Positions 49,759-58,439 of a DNA stretch of 64,000 nucleotides are shown here, in pieces. The stretch comes from an uncultured Clostridia bacterium (GTDB lineage: Bacteria > Bacillota > Clostridia > Oscillospirales > Acutalibacteraceae). The number at the start of each line of letters is the position of its first letter. Positions within the stretch are counted from its first letter, which is position 1. The stretch is from the NCBI GenBank assembly GCA_944385055.1, contig CALWVT010000007.1, positions 1 through 64,000 of the forward strand. Reading direction: 5' to 3'. Under the pieces are notes generated by a model. It saw only the letters and a program-made list of their open reading frames with translations. It was not told the DNA's origin and did not search any database. The translations under genes were made by a program, and so were the position numbers.

Positions 49759-51579
49759 ATGTGTGGAATCATCGGTTATGTGGGGGAGGGGGAAGCCGCT
49801 CCCGTGCTGCTCGACGGCCTGAAACGGCTCGAATACCGCGGCTATGATTCTGCCGGCATCGCCGTCTTTACGCCCGAAGGCGTGCGCACGGTCAAGGCGC
49901 GCGGCCGCATTGCCTGCTTAGTCGAGAAATTAAAGCACGAATCCCCGCTTTCGGGGGTTGTGGGCATCGGCCACACGCGCTGGGCGACGCACGGCGAGCC
50001 GAGCGACCGCAACGCGCATCCGCACACGAGCGGCCGCGTGACGCTCGTCCACAACGGCATTGTGGAAAATTACCAGGCGTTAAAGGCCGAACGCGAGGCC
50101 GAGGGCGTCTCGTTTTTGAGCGAGACGGACACGGAGGTCCTAGCCGCGACGCTCGACCATTTCTACGCGGGCGACCCGGTCGCGGCGATCGCGCAGACGG
50201 CCCGCGCCGTCGAGGGCTCCTATGCGCTTTGCATCCTATTTTCGGACCGCCCGGGCGAACTGTACGCAATCCGGCGCGACAGCCCGCTTGTGATTGGCGT
50301 CGGGGCGGGGGAGACGTTCGTCGCCTCGGATATGACGGTACTGCTGCAGCACACGCGGCAGTACCTCTTGCCGCAGCCCGACGAGATTGCCAGGGTCACG
50401 AAAGACGGCGTACAGCTGTTCGATTTGGACGGCCGCCCCTGCGAGGCGCCCGTGCGCACGGCGGACTGGGACATCGGCACGGCCGAAAAGGGCGGCTACA
50501 AGCACTTTATGTTAAAGGAAATCCATGAGGAGCCGCAGGCCGTCCACAACTGCTTGTCGCCGCGCATCCGCGGAGGGAAAATCGACCTCGGCATCCCCGG
50601 CCTGCCCGACGCCGTCTTAAAGACCGTCGAGCGGCTGCACATCGTCGCGTGCGGCACCGCAATGCACGCGGGGCTCGTCGGCGAATACGCGATCGAGGAG
50701 CTCGCGCGCGTGCCGGTCGAGGTGGACATCGCGTCCGAATTCCGCTACCGCGACCCGATCCTCGGGAAAAACGACCTCGTCGTCCTGATTTCCCAGTCGG
50801 GCGAGACGGCGGATACGCTCGCGGCGCTGCGCCTGGCGAAGGAGCGGCACGCGCACACGCTCGCCATCGTCAACGTGCCCGGCTCGTCGATTGCCCGCGA
50901 GGCGGACGACGTGCTGTACACGTGGGCCGGCCCGGAAATCGCGGTGGCCAGCACGAAGGCGTACCTCGTCCAGCTCGCCGCGCTGTACCTGCTGGGGATT
51001 AAGCTCGGCGTTCTGCACGGCGTGCTCACGGCGGAGCAGGAGGCGGCGCTTTGCCGCGATTTAAAGGAAGCGCCCGCGCAGATCCGCCAGGCGCTCCGGA
51101 TGGAGCCGGAGGTCGAGGCGTGCGCGCAGGCGTTAAAGGACGCCCAGCACGTGTTTTTCATCGGCCGCGGCACGGATTACGCGCTCTCGATGGAGAGCTC
51201 TTTAAAGCTCAAGGAAGTCTCCTATATCCACTGCGAGGCGTACGCGGCCGGCGAACTCAAGCATGGGACGATTTCGCTGATTGAGGACGGCACGCCGGTC
51301 ATCGCCGTGGCGACGCGGCCGCAGCTTCTGCCGAAGACCGTCAGCAATTTAGAGGAGGTCCGCTCCCGCGGGGCGAAGGTGCTGCTCGTCTGCCGCGAGG
51401 GCGACGAGGTGCCCGAAGACCTCGCCGGCCAGATCCTGCGCGTGCCCGCCGCGCGGCCCGTGTTCGCGCCGCTTTCGGCAATTGTGCCGCTGCAGCTTCT
51501 CGCCTACCACATCGCGGTGCTGCGCGGCTGCGACGTCGATAAGCCGCGCAACCTTGCAAAGAGCGTGACGGTCGAATAA
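49759..51579 (+). CDS. glmS: Glutamine-fructose-6-phosphate aminotransferase (isomerizing)
   Basis: 606 residues. The start is fixed by the catalytic N-terminal Cys (MCGIIGYVG). The glutaminase domain (about 1-235) includes GIGHTRWATHGEPSDRNAHP; two SIS domains follow (VACGTAMHAGLVGEYAIEEL about 296, FIGRGTDYALSMESSLKLKE about 468), and the protein ends in the conserved NLAKSVTVE. It makes glucosamine-6-phosphate, the entry to peptidoglycan amino sugars, and is feedback-controlled by the upstream ribozyme. Confidence 0.98.
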   Translation: MCGIIGYVGEGEAAPVLLDGLKRLEYRGYDSAGIAVFTPEGVRTVKARGRIACLVEKLKHESPLSGVVGIGHTRWATHGEPSDRNAHPHTSGRVTLVHNGIVENYQALKAEREAEGVSFLSETDTEVLAATLDHFYAGDPVAAIAQTARAVEGSYALCILFSDRPGELYAIRRDSPLVIGVGAGETFVASDMTVLLQHTRQYLLPQPDEIARVTKDGVQLFDLDGRPCEAPVRTADWDIGTAEKGGYKHFMLKEIHEEPQAVHNCLSPRIRGGKIDLGIPGLPDAVLKTVERLHIVACGTAMHAGLVGEYAIEELARVPVEVDIASEFRYRDPILGKNDLVVLISQSGETADTLAALRLAKERHAHTLAIVNVPGSSIAREADDVLYTWAGPEIAVASTKAYLVQLAALYLLGIKLGVLHGVLTAEQEAALCRDLKEAPAQIRQALRMEPEVEACAQALKDAQHVFFIGRGTDYALSMESSLKLKEVSYIHCEAYAAGELKHGTISLIEDGTPVIAVATRPQLLPKTVSNLEEVRSRGAKVLLVCREGDEVPEDLAGQILRVPAARPVFAPLSAIVPLQLLAYHIAVLRGCDVDKPRNLAKSVTVE

Positions 51580-51619
51580 GCTTTTTGAAAATATCTTCCA
51601 AAAAAACGCATAAAAAGAC

Positions 51620-51664
51620 GCCGGCAGGCGGCCGTTTCGAAAGCGGCTGCCTGCCGGCATTTTT
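51620..51664 (+). terminator. Bidirectional terminator between glmS and the DegV gene
   Basis: GCCGGCAGGCGGCCG (51620-51634) pairs with CGGCTGCCTGCCGGC (51644-51658, one mismatch), with AAAAA on the left and ATTTTTGTT on the right. Confidence 0.9.
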
Positions 51665-51709
51665 GTTAGGATCGTTTCGATTTTCGTTTTGCGCGGATTT
51701 GCACCTTTT

Positions 51710-52591
51710 TCAATCGCGGTTTTTGGCCGGATAGAAGATCGCAAAGGCCCCCGGCCCCGTGTGGGAGCCGATGACCGGGCCGAGCGTGTGAATCATAATC
51801 TTTTTCGGCTTAAAGCGCGCCTGGATGCGCTTGGCCATCGCCTTCGCGTCGTCTTTGCAGTCCGCCTCGACGATGAACACGGTCTGCAGGTCGGGGTTGT
51901 CGGTAAAGCGCGTCTCCATTTTCTGGAATAACCGGTCGAGCGCCTGCTTGCGGCCGCGCGCCTTCTCCCGCACGATCAAATGCCCCTCGTTGTCGATTTG
52001 CAGAATCGGCTTAATCGACAGCATCGACCCGACGAACGCCGTCGCGGCACTGACGCGCCCGCCGCGCTTTAAATGGTTTAAGTCATCGACCATAAACCAC
52101 CCCGACATGCACATGCGGTACACTTCCACCCACGCCTTCAGTTCGTGGAGGGTCAGGCCCTCTTTCTGCTTCCGCGACGCGAGATACACGAGCAGCCCCT
52201 GCCCGAGCGTCGCCGTCAGGCTGTCGACCGCTTCGATGTGCCGGTCCGGATACTTTTCGCGCAGCAGCTCCACCGCCTGGCACGCGCGCTGCCATGTCCC
52301 CGAAAGGCCGCTCGAAAAGCCGATGTAGAGAATGTCGAGGCCTTTCTCGAGATACGGCGTGAAGAATTCCTCGAACGTCGCGACCGGGATCTGCGTCGTC
52401 GTGGCCCAATGGCCGTGCCGGAGCGCGTCGAAAAAGCGGTCGGCCGGGTATTCGTGGTGATCGGAATATTGATGGTACTCTTTTCCATCCATTGTGAAGA
52501 TCATCGGGATCACCGCGAGGCCGCACTGCTCGACGAGGTCCTCCGGCAAATCGCACGCGGCGTCTGTGATGATCTGGTACGTTTTCGGCAT
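51710..52591 (-). CDS. DegV-family fatty-acid-binding protein
   Basis: 293 residues. The N-terminal lobe reads YQIITDAACDLPEDLVEQ; the ligand-binding segments TTTQIPVATFEEFF and YIGFSSGLSGTWQRACQAVE match the S/T-Q-P and SSGLSGT motifs that hold the fatty-acid carboxylate. HLKRGGRVSAATAFVGSMLSIKPIL and the C-terminal GPVIGSHTGPGAFAIFY are also conserved. FakB-type members present fatty acids to the kinase FakA for phospholipid synthesis; this specific role is inferred. GGAGGCGTTCGCGTC precedes the ATG. Confidence 0.95.
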   Translation of the reverse strand: MPKTYQIITDAACDLPEDLVEQCGLAVIPMIFTMDGKEYHQYSDHHEYPADRFFDALRHGHWATTTQIPVATFEEFFTPYLEKGLDILYIGFSSGLSGTWQRACQAVELLREKYPDRHIEAVDSLTATLGQGLLVYLASRKQKEGLTLHELKAWVEVYRMCMSGWFMVDDLNHLKRGGRVSAATAFVGSMLSIKPILQIDNEGHLIVREKARGRKQALDRLFQKMETRFTDNPDLQTVFIVEADCKDDAKAMAKRIQARFKPKKIMIHTLGPVIGSHTGPGAFAIFYPAKNRD

Positions 52592-52730
52592 GACGCGAAC
52601 GCCTCCTGTGAAAGTGAAGATTCCATGCGGCCGCTTTGCCGCACGGCGGGGCCGGGAAAGCCCCGTTTTTTTAAGAAAAAAGCGCCCGTCAGCGAACGTC
52701 TACCGCTTCGCCGCCGCGCGCTGCATGTTC

Positions 52731-52911
52731 AAAAAAGCCCCGCCTGGCCGTATGGTGCAGAAATAACCTGCCTACGGAAGACAGGTGGGTGCCCGCCCAA
52801 CGGTTTCCGGCTCCCTTCGTCCGGCAAAAGCCGGGAGGTCTGCATTCCACCGCCGGAGCTAAGCTCCCGATTTAAAAGTGTAGGGTTATTCATAGCACGG
52901 GTCCGCGCACC
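52731..52911 (-). ncRNA. ssrS: Probable 6S RNA (SsrS)
   Basis: On the minus strand about 180 bases fold as one long, interrupted hairpin: GGTGC (52911-52907) with GCACC (52758-52754), AATAACC (52890-52884) with GGTTATT (52768-52762), and an apical stem TCCCGGC-TTTT-GCCGGA, leaving a large central bubble. A run of six T (52736-52731) closes the transcript. Shape, length and position as a stand-alone RNA fit 6S RNA, which sequesters sigma-A RNA polymerase. It lies 26 bases after DUF1292 on the same strand. Assignment rests on shape and remembered consensus. Confidence 0.6.
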
Positions 52912-52937
52912 AGGCAGGAAACATTTTTTTAGAATCT

Positions 52938-53252
52938 TTACGAATCCTCGCCGAACGCTTCGTCTTCGTCGGGATACAGTTCTACAAAATGCGCCTCAAA
53001 TTCCTGCGCCAGACGGTCCAGAAGCGCGTCGTCTTCGACCTCCACGAGCTCCTGCTCGCCGTCTTCCTCGATGGACTGGAAGATATAGTAGGTGCCTTCA
53101 TCGTCCAGTTTTGCCTGGGGATCTTCAAATGTCGGGAGCAAAGCGTAGAACGTGCCCTCGTCGTCGTCGATGATGTCGAGGACCTCGAATTCGTGCTCCT
53201 GGCCGTCCTCATCGAGCAAAGTCAGCAGGTCTGCGCCAAAATCGTCTGTCAT
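52938..53252 (-). CDS. DUF1292 family protein
   Basis: 104 residues, extremely acidic (DIIDDDEGTFYALLP, DEGTYYIFQSIEEDGEQEL, YPDEDEAFGEDS). The pattern LLDEDGQEHEFEVLDIIDDD is the DUF1292 signature found across Clostridia, often near genes for RNA/DNA housekeeping; its function is unknown. GGAGGCACACT sets the ATG at 53252; upstream in-frame sequence is leader. A promoter lies at 53353-53381. Confidence 0.92.
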   Translation of the reverse strand: MTDDFGADLLTLLDEDGQEHEFEVLDIIDDDEGTFYALLPTFEDPQAKLDDEGTYYIFQSIEEDGEQELVEVEDDALLDRLAQEFEAHFVELYPDEDEAFGEDS

Positions 53253-53352
53253 AGTGTGCCTCCAGCCGCCGGCTTTGATACCGGCCAGAATTTGTAAAGC
53301 GTCGTTTCTGTTTTTCATTTGCGGCAAAAGCCTGCCGCAGCTCACAGATTCT

Positions 53353-53381
53353 ATTTTACACAGAAGTGCGTGAGAAGTCAA
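53353..53381 (-). promoter_or_regulatory. Promoter of the DUF1292 gene
   Basis: On the minus strand TTGACT (53381-53376), 17 bases, TAAAAT (53358-53353). Confidence 0.8.
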
Positions 53382-53455
53382 GCGAGAATTCAAAAAGCTT
53401 TGCCAAGGGGTCGGAAAATCCGCAAAAAAATTTTCGAATTTTTTCAAAAAAACTA

Positions 53456-53484
53456 TTGACAAATTCACGAAGACCCGATATAAT
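53456..53484 (+). promoter_or_regulatory. Perfect consensus promoter driving the 1.5-kb non-coding region
   Basis: TTGACA (53456-53461), 17 bases, TATAAT (53479-53484). Both hexamers are exact consensus, so strong constitutive transcription from about 53491 is expected. Confidence 0.92.
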
Positions 53485-53679
53485 AGAGTCAGAAACAAGG
53501 AAGAAAGCAAACGCGAAAGACTTCCGAAGGCGCTTCCCGAAAAAGGAAGATAGAGAGCTTTCGAAAAAGCTTGAAGCGGGAAAGATGCAAAAGGCTTTTT
53601 AAAATCTGCCGAGTTTCTCAAAATTCAAAATCTGCGGGATTTTCCGAAAATGCTTCGGGGACGAAAGAAACGGAAAAAA

Positions 53680-53708
53680 GATCGAAAGATCGAAAGATCG
53701 AAAGATCG
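53680..53708 (+). repeat. Tandem 8-base repeat GATCGAAA (3.6 copies)
   Basis: GATCGAAA is repeated without change; because GATC is self-complementary, adjacent copies form GATC-GAAA-GATC hairpins with a GNRA loop, in mutually exclusive registers. It lies in the 5' part of the candidate non-coding RNA. Confidence 0.9.
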
Positions 53709-54963
53709 TACGCGGACATTTCGAAGTTTGGAGAACGACCTGGGTTCGGCTTTCTAAATTTTAAACAGGAAAAGGCGGAAAGTAAAAAAGGTGCATCGAA
53801 AAGGAGTGCGGGAGCTTTTTAAAATCCTTGAAAGCCAGAAGATACTGTAGAAACGGTGTCTAGGGAAGAAAGGAGCGAGTCCCATGGGCGAGCAGCCAAT
53901 CGGCCAGTTAAAACAGTATCCCCGTTGGGGCTGCTGCTGAATCGAGACAATTGAATAGCGTGCAAATCGAAAGACCGTAAGGTCGAAACATTGTGTGAGA
54001 CAACGGTGGCAGTTAGAAGCCACAAAAATCGTTGCACAAGATGCTTTGGAAAAGATAGGCAGATGTTCTACCGGTAAGTCCGAAAAACGCAAGCGTTTCG
54101 AAAAAGAAGCGGGACGGAAAGTGGCGAGCGTGCGAAAGGTTCTTTTTCAACGGGTGAAAAGGAAGGAAGGCACAAAGCGTACAAAGTAAGCGAAGCGGAT
54201 TTTTCGAACAGACGGAAGGGCGGAAAACCCCAACAGCATGTGTTCGAGGGAGCCATGTGAGGGAAGCCGCGAAAGCAAATCCACCTTCGAAAGCCTTAAG
54301 GCGGAAATCGAGTTCGGGTACAATGGGGTGTCCGGCAATCGAAAAGTAAGCAAGAGGTACGGAAAGGAGAACGGAAATCCAAAAGCAAAAACGAAGAGGA
54401 AAGCGTTTGGATACGCGAGTAGGCTTTGGAGAATGCGAAGAGGGAACCGTATCTCCACCTTGCGAAGCAAAGAGAATATGGATACCGGGAATCCGATGCT
54501 TGATGGAAAAGCAGAAAGACGAATGTTGAAGGATGGGAGAGGCATCCGGAGGCACTTCCATCCGACGACATGCAGACGAAAGAACAAAAACCTGAGACGA
54601 ATGATGTTCGATCAAGAAAGAGAAAGGGCTGAGTCCAAAGTTCTAGGGAATTGTCCAATCGAATTTTTTGAAAGGATTGGTATTCGTAACGAAACAGAGA
54701 GCGTACAGCTTTTTCACGTGATCTGGAATTGGTAACCCAAAAAGCGAACCCGTTCCATCGGGGATCCCAATCGATTGGGAACAGAGAAAACAACATCGGG
54801 ATGCGATCCAATCAAACAGTGGAAAACACGGGGAAGCTGAAAGAAAACTGTAGGAAATGTACGAAAGTACAAAACAGGTATTGACAAAAAGGTGCAGTCC
54901 CATGCAGAAGTAAGCAAAGGTAGGACGATGCATACGATTTCCAAAAGCAATTGTATAGATTGA

Positions 54964-54999
54964 CCCCCGGCAGCAAGGTGCTGTCGGGGGTTGGTTTTT
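54964..54999 (+). terminator. Terminator of the candidate large RNA
   Basis: CCCCCGGCAGC (54964-54974) pairs with GCTGTCGGGGG (54980-54990, one G-T pair), followed by TTGGTTTTT. Confidence 0.9.
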
Positions 55000-55019
55000 G
55001 TATGGGAGTCGGGTATAAT
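54991..55019 (+). promoter_or_regulatory. Promoter of trxB embedded in the preceding terminator tail
   Basis: TTGGTT (54991-54996), 17 bases, TATAAT (55014-55019). The -35 lies in the T-rich tail of the upstream terminator. Confidence 0.7.
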
Positions 55020-55040
55020 AAGAAAAAAGGAGGCGATCCG

Positions 55041-55952
55041 ATGCAGGATGTATGGATTGTAGGCGGCGGGCCGGCGGGCTATACGGCGGCGCTGTACTGT
55101 GCGCGCGCGGGGCTTTCCACGGGCGTTTTGGAGGCGTTGATGCCCGGCGGGCAGATGGGCACGACCGACCACATCGACAATTATCCCGGCTTCCCGGACG
55201 GGATCGGCGGGTTCGAATTGGCGCAGGCGATGCAGAAGCAGGCCGAGCGCTTCGGCGCGGTGACAAAGACGGGGAACGTGCGGGAGGTGTCCCTCGACGG
55301 GGAGGTTAAGCGCGTGGTGTGCGGGGACGGCAGCGTATATGAGGCGAAGGCGGTCATTTTGGCCTGCGGCGCTTCCCCGCGGGAATTGGGGCTTCCCAAT
55401 GAGCGCGCGCTGCGCGGCCGCGGCGTCTCGTACTGCGCGACGTGCGACGGCATGTTTTACCGCGGGAAAGAGGTCGTCGTCGTGGGCGGCGGCAACACCG
55501 CGGCGGCCGACGTCGTGTATTTGGCAAAACTGTGCAAAAAGGTGACGCTCGTCCACCGGCGCGACAAGCTGCGCGCGTCGGGCGCGTATACGAAGCCGCT
55601 CAAAGAGGCCGAAAACCTCGAGATCGTCTGGGACAGCGTCGTCACGGCCATCGAGGGCGAACCGGTAGAAAGCGTGCAGCTCCAGAATGTGAAGACCGGG
55701 GAATCCAGGGCCCTGCCTTGCAGCGGCGTGTTCGTCGCGGTCGGCAATGTGCCGAATACGGCGTTTTTAAAGGGGCACGTCGCCCTCGACGAGCAGGGCT
55801 ATGTGCAGGCCGGCGAGGATACCCGCACGAGTGTCCCCGGCGTGTTCGCGGCGGGCGACGTGCGCCGCAAGCCGCTGCGCCAGGTCGTCACGGCCGTATC
55901 GGACGGCGCCGTCGCGGCCCATATGGCGGAGGAATATCTGTCGGCCCGGTAA
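55041..55952 (+). CDS. trxB: Thioredoxin reductase
   Basis: 303 residues. FAD site GGGPAGYTAALYCARAG at the N-terminus, redox-active Cys pair in CATCDG (about residue 134), NADPH site VVVVGGGNTAAADVVYLAK, and the C-terminal FAD motif GVFAAGDVRRKPLRQVVTA. It reduces thioredoxin with NADPH in the cytosol. The ATG at 55041 follows AAGGAGGCGATCCG. It is followed by a malic enzyme gene after 48 bases, which could supply NADPH; co-transcription is possible since no terminator separates them. Confidence 0.97.
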   Translation: MQDVWIVGGGPAGYTAALYCARAGLSTGVLEALMPGGQMGTTDHIDNYPGFPDGIGGFELAQAMQKQAERFGAVTKTGNVREVSLDGEVKRVVCGDGSVYEAKAVILACGASPRELGLPNERALRGRGVSYCATCDGMFYRGKEVVVVGGGNTAAADVVYLAKLCKKVTLVHRRDKLRASGAYTKPLKEAENLEIVWDSVVTAIEGEPVESVQLQNVKTGESRALPCSGVFVAVGNVPNTAFLKGHVALDEQGYVQAGEDTRTSVPGVFAAGDVRRKPLRQVVTAVSDGAVAAHMAEEYLSAR

Positions 55953-56000
55953 TTTCAGCCGGTATGTTTTCGAAAACAGACGCACAAAAGGAGAGTAAGC

Positions 56001-57173
56001 ATGGATATCAAAGAAGAAGCGATGCAGATGCACGCGAAATGGCGCGGGAAAATCGAGATGCGCTCGCGCGTGCCCGTCAAGGACAGCCACGACCTCTCGG
56101 TCGCCTACACGCCCGGCGTGGCGCAGCCGTGTTTGGCCATCCAGAAGGACCCGTCATTGAGCTTTACGCTGACGCGCCGCTGGAACACCGTCGCCGTGAT
56201 TACGGACGGCACGGCGATTTTGGGCCTCGGCGACATCGGCCCCGAGGCCGGCATGCCCGTTATGGAGGGCAAGTGCGTGCTGTTTAAGGAGTTCGCGGAC
56301 ATCGACGCGGTGCCGCTGTGCCTGAAGACGAAGGACGTCGACGAGCTCGTGCGCACGATTTACCTATTGTCCGGCTCGTTTGGCGGCATCAATCTCGAGG
56401 ACATCTCCGCGCCGCGCTGCTTTGAGGTCGAGCGCCGCTTAAAGGCGCTGTGCGACATCCCCGTCTTCCACGACGACCAGCACGGCACCGCGATCATCGT
56501 CGGCGCCGCCGTGTTAAACGCCTTAAAAGTGACGAAGAAAGAAATCGGGAAAATCCGCTGCGTCATTAACGGCGCCGGCAGCGCGGGCGTCGCGATCGCG
56601 AAGCATCTGATGCGCTTAGGGGTGCAGGACCTCATTTTGTGCGACAAATTCGGCATCCTCTGCGAGGGGATGCCGGGGTTAAACCCCGCCCACGAGGAGA
56701 TGAGCCGGGTGACGAACCGCGGCCATCTGACCGGCACGCTCGCGGACGCGCTAAACGGCGCGGATTTGTTCATCGGCGTTTCGGCGCCCGGCGTATTAAA
56801 GCCCGAAATGATCGGAAACATGGCAAAGGACCCGATCGTCTTCCCAATGGCGAACCCCGTGCCGGAAATCATGCCGGACGAGGCGTTGAAGGCCGGCGCG
56901 GCCGTCGTCGGCACAGGCCGCTCCGATTTCCCGAACCAGATCAACAACGTCCTCGCGTTCCCGGGCATTTTCCGCGGCGCGCTCGACGTGCGCGCGTCCG
57001 ACATCAACGACGAGATGAAGACGGCGGCCTCCTTCGCGATTGCGGGCATCATCGGCCCCGACGAGCTGCGCGCCGACTGCATCCTGCCCAAAGCGTTTGA
57101 CCCGCGGATTGCGCCGGCCGTCGCGAAGGCCGTCGCCGAGGCGGCGAGAAAGAGCGGCGTCGCGCGGATTTGA
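56001..57173 (+). CDS. Malic enzyme (NAD(P)-dependent, decarboxylating)
   Basis: 390 residues, the short bacterial type. The substrate region shows [14 protein letters not shown], the Lys/metal region [20 protein letters not shown], and the nucleotide-binding fold [33 protein letters not shown] and [13 protein letters not shown] follow. It converts malate to pyruvate and CO2 with NAD(P)H. The ATG at 56001 follows AAAGGAGAGTAAGC. Cofactor preference cannot be read with confidence. Confidence 0.96.
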   Translation: MDIKEEAMQMHAKWRGKIEMRSRVPVKDSHDLSVAYTPGVAQPCLAIQKDPSLSFTLTRRWNTVAVITDGTAILGLGDIGPEAGMPVMEGKCVLFKEFADIDAVPLCLKTKDVDELVRTIYLLSGSFGGINLEDISAPRCFEVERRLKALCDIPVFHDDQHGTAIIVGAAVLNALKVTKKEIGKIRCVINGAGSAGVAIAKHLMRLGVQDLILCDKFGILCEGMPGLNPAHEEMSRVTNRGHLTGTLADALNGADLFIGVSAPGVLKPEMIGNMAKDPIVFPMANPVPEIMPDEALKAGAAVVGTGRSDFPNQINNVLAFPGIFRGALDVRASDINDEMKTAASFAIAGIIGPDELRADCILPKAFDPRIAPAVAKAVAEAARKSGVARI

Positions 57174-57210
57174 CGCGCCCGCAGGACATAAAATCAAACG
57201 AACATAAAAA

Positions 57211-57255
57211 ACGGCGCGGCAGGCGGGCATTTCCCCGCGGCCGCGCCGTCTTTTT
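57211..57255 (+). terminator. Bidirectional terminator between malic enzyme and DUF218 genes
   Basis: ACGGCGCGGC (57211-57220) pairs with GCCGCGCCGT (57240-57249), with AAAAA on the left and CTTTTTG on the right. Confidence 0.9.
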
Positions 57256-57276
57256 GCTTTTTCGGCGTTCATTCAT

Positions 57277-58263
57277 TTATACAAACAGCCCGTGCAGCCC
57301 CAAAAGCTCCACCGGCAGCGCGAGCAGCTCCCGCGCGTAAAATGCCGGGAAATACGCCCACGGCGAGCGGCTCGGCACCGGATACGCCGCAAGGCCCATC
57401 TTCTGCGCCAAAAGCCGCCCGCGGCACACGTGGTAGTCGTCCGTCAAGATTGCGACGGGCGCGTCTTTGGCGGGGAGCAGCGCGAGGGCGTTGCGGATGT
57501 TTTCCTCGGTCGAGGTCGAGCGGTCCTCGAGTGCGATGCGGTTGTCCGCGATGCCCTGGTCCAAAAGCCCGCGGCGGATCGCCTCCGCCTCGCTGATCGA
57601 TTCGTTCGCGCCCTGCCCGCCGCACGCGATGGCCTGGGAGCTCGGGTGCGCGGCCAGCCACGCGGCGGCCGTGTCGATGCGCGCCTGTAAATCCGCGCTC
57701 GGCGTCTCGCCGCTGACTTTTGAGCCGAGCACGAGCACCGTCGTGCCGTCGGGGGCCTGGGGCCCAACCGCCCCGCCGACCATGCAGAGTGTCAGCCCCA
57801 CCACGGCCAAAAGGCCCAGCCCATATAGAAAGGTAAAGACCCCGCGCAGAATCCGCAGCCCCCGCACGCGCCCGAGCACGTTCCACAAAAGGCTTCCCAA
57901 AATGCCCAAGATTGCGAGGGCCGAAAACACGAGCTGGCCCGGGTTGTGGATGCCCGCAAGATACGACGGCACAAAGGACAATAGAATCAGCAAAAGCCCT
58001 ATGCACACGCCGCCCCGCACCAGAAGCTGGAACCCCCGCCGCGCCGGCTGCCCGAAGACGCGCAGAAAGCCCCCGAAAAGCAGCAGCGCACTCCCGAAAA
58101 GCGGCACGGGCAAAAGCCCTAGCGAAACGCGCAAAGATGCCTGCGCAAAATAGAGGTAGAACACGCTCCCAAAGACGAGCAGCACGGCGCCCGCCAGCGC
58201 AAAGCCGAGCGCGAGGGACGGGTGGTCCCGGCAGAACCGCCTGGGCCTGGAAATCGATCGCAT
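57277..58263 (-). CDS. Membrane protein with DUF218/YdcF-SanA domain
   Basis: 328 residues. The N-terminal half has about five helices (LALGFALAGAVLLVFGSVFY, LLPVPLFGSALLLFGGFL, GGVCIGLLLILLSFVPS, LVFSALAILGILGSLLWNVL, FTFLYGLGLLAVVGLTL). The C-terminal DUF218 domain (about 175-320) shows VLVLGSKV, ACGGQGANESISEAEAI, EDRSTSTEENIRNAL and ILTDDYHVCRGRLLAQKMGL. DUF218 proteins are linked to cell-envelope functions, but their reaction is unresolved. The ATG at 58263 is set by GGAGG 8 bases upstream. Confidence 0.93.
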   Translation of the reverse strand: MRSISRPRRFCRDHPSLALGFALAGAVLLVFGSVFYLYFAQASLRVSLGLLPVPLFGSALLLFGGFLRVFGQPARRGFQLLVRGGVCIGLLLILLSFVPSYLAGIHNPGQLVFSALAILGILGSLLWNVLGRVRGLRILRGVFTFLYGLGLLAVVGLTLCMVGGAVGPQAPDGTTVLVLGSKVSGETPSADLQARIDTAAAWLAAHPSSQAIACGGQGANESISEAEAIRRGLLDQGIADNRIALEDRSTSTEENIRNALALLPAKDAPVAILTDDYHVCRGRLLAQKMGLAAYPVPSRSPWAYFPAFYARELLALPVELLGLHGLFV

Positions 58264-58397
58264 CAAAGCCGCCTCCTTCGAGTCTTTTCTTTTCAGTATA
58301 CCATATTCGGCGCCGTTTCGGGCGGATTTTCGTGCGATATTCGTGCTTTTTTTCTAAAATTTTCCCGGGAAAGCGCGGCGGATTGGCGCGCAAGCGC

Positions 58398-58426
58398 TTG
58401 ACTTTCACAAGTTAAAGCGATATAAT
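58398..58426 (+). promoter_or_regulatory. Promoter of the serC-serA operon
   Basis: TTGACT (58398-58403), 17 bases, TATAAT (58421-58426). Confidence 0.85.
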
Positions 58427-58439
58427 ACAAACCATTAGC

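Larger units (their letters stand above)
53491..54999 (+). ncRNA. Candidate very large structured non-coding RNA
   Basis: Between a perfect promoter and a strong terminator lie about 1.5 kb that are purine-rich on the plus strand and clearly lower in GC than the genome. No frame gives a protein that I can recognise. Hairpins are dense: AGCTTT/AAAGCT (53556-53571), CCCC-GTT-GGGG within AGCAGCC/GGCTGCT (53891-53935), GACC-GTAA-GGTC (53973-53984), TTGT-GTGAG-ACAA (53991-54003), GTGGC/GCCAC (54006-54023), AAACG-CAAG-CGTTT (54085-54098), a 10-bp stem at 54140-54164, CCAATC/GATTGG (54655-54680), TCCCAA-TCGA-TTGGGA (54765-54780) and TGTAC-GAAA-GTACA (54859-54872). GNRA caps recur. I do not recognise tmRNA, RNase P, a group I/II intron, or OLE/GOLLD/ROOL. 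Confidence 0.65.

Noticed and set aside
54013..54615. 200-codon minus-strand frame and the 165-codon plus-strand frame at 54238-54735
   Set aside because: Both lack ribosome-binding sites and family features. The plus strand is purine-rich, which removes stop codons by chance; the composition (Phe/Ser/Leu-rich on one strand, Arg/Lys/Glu-rich on the other) is what such bias predicts.
53491..54999. Group II or group I intron as explanation for the non-coding region
   Set aside because: No domain V-type GAGC...GAAA...GTTC hairpin, no reverse transcriptase or homing endonuclease frame, no group I P7 core, and the region is not inserted in a gene.
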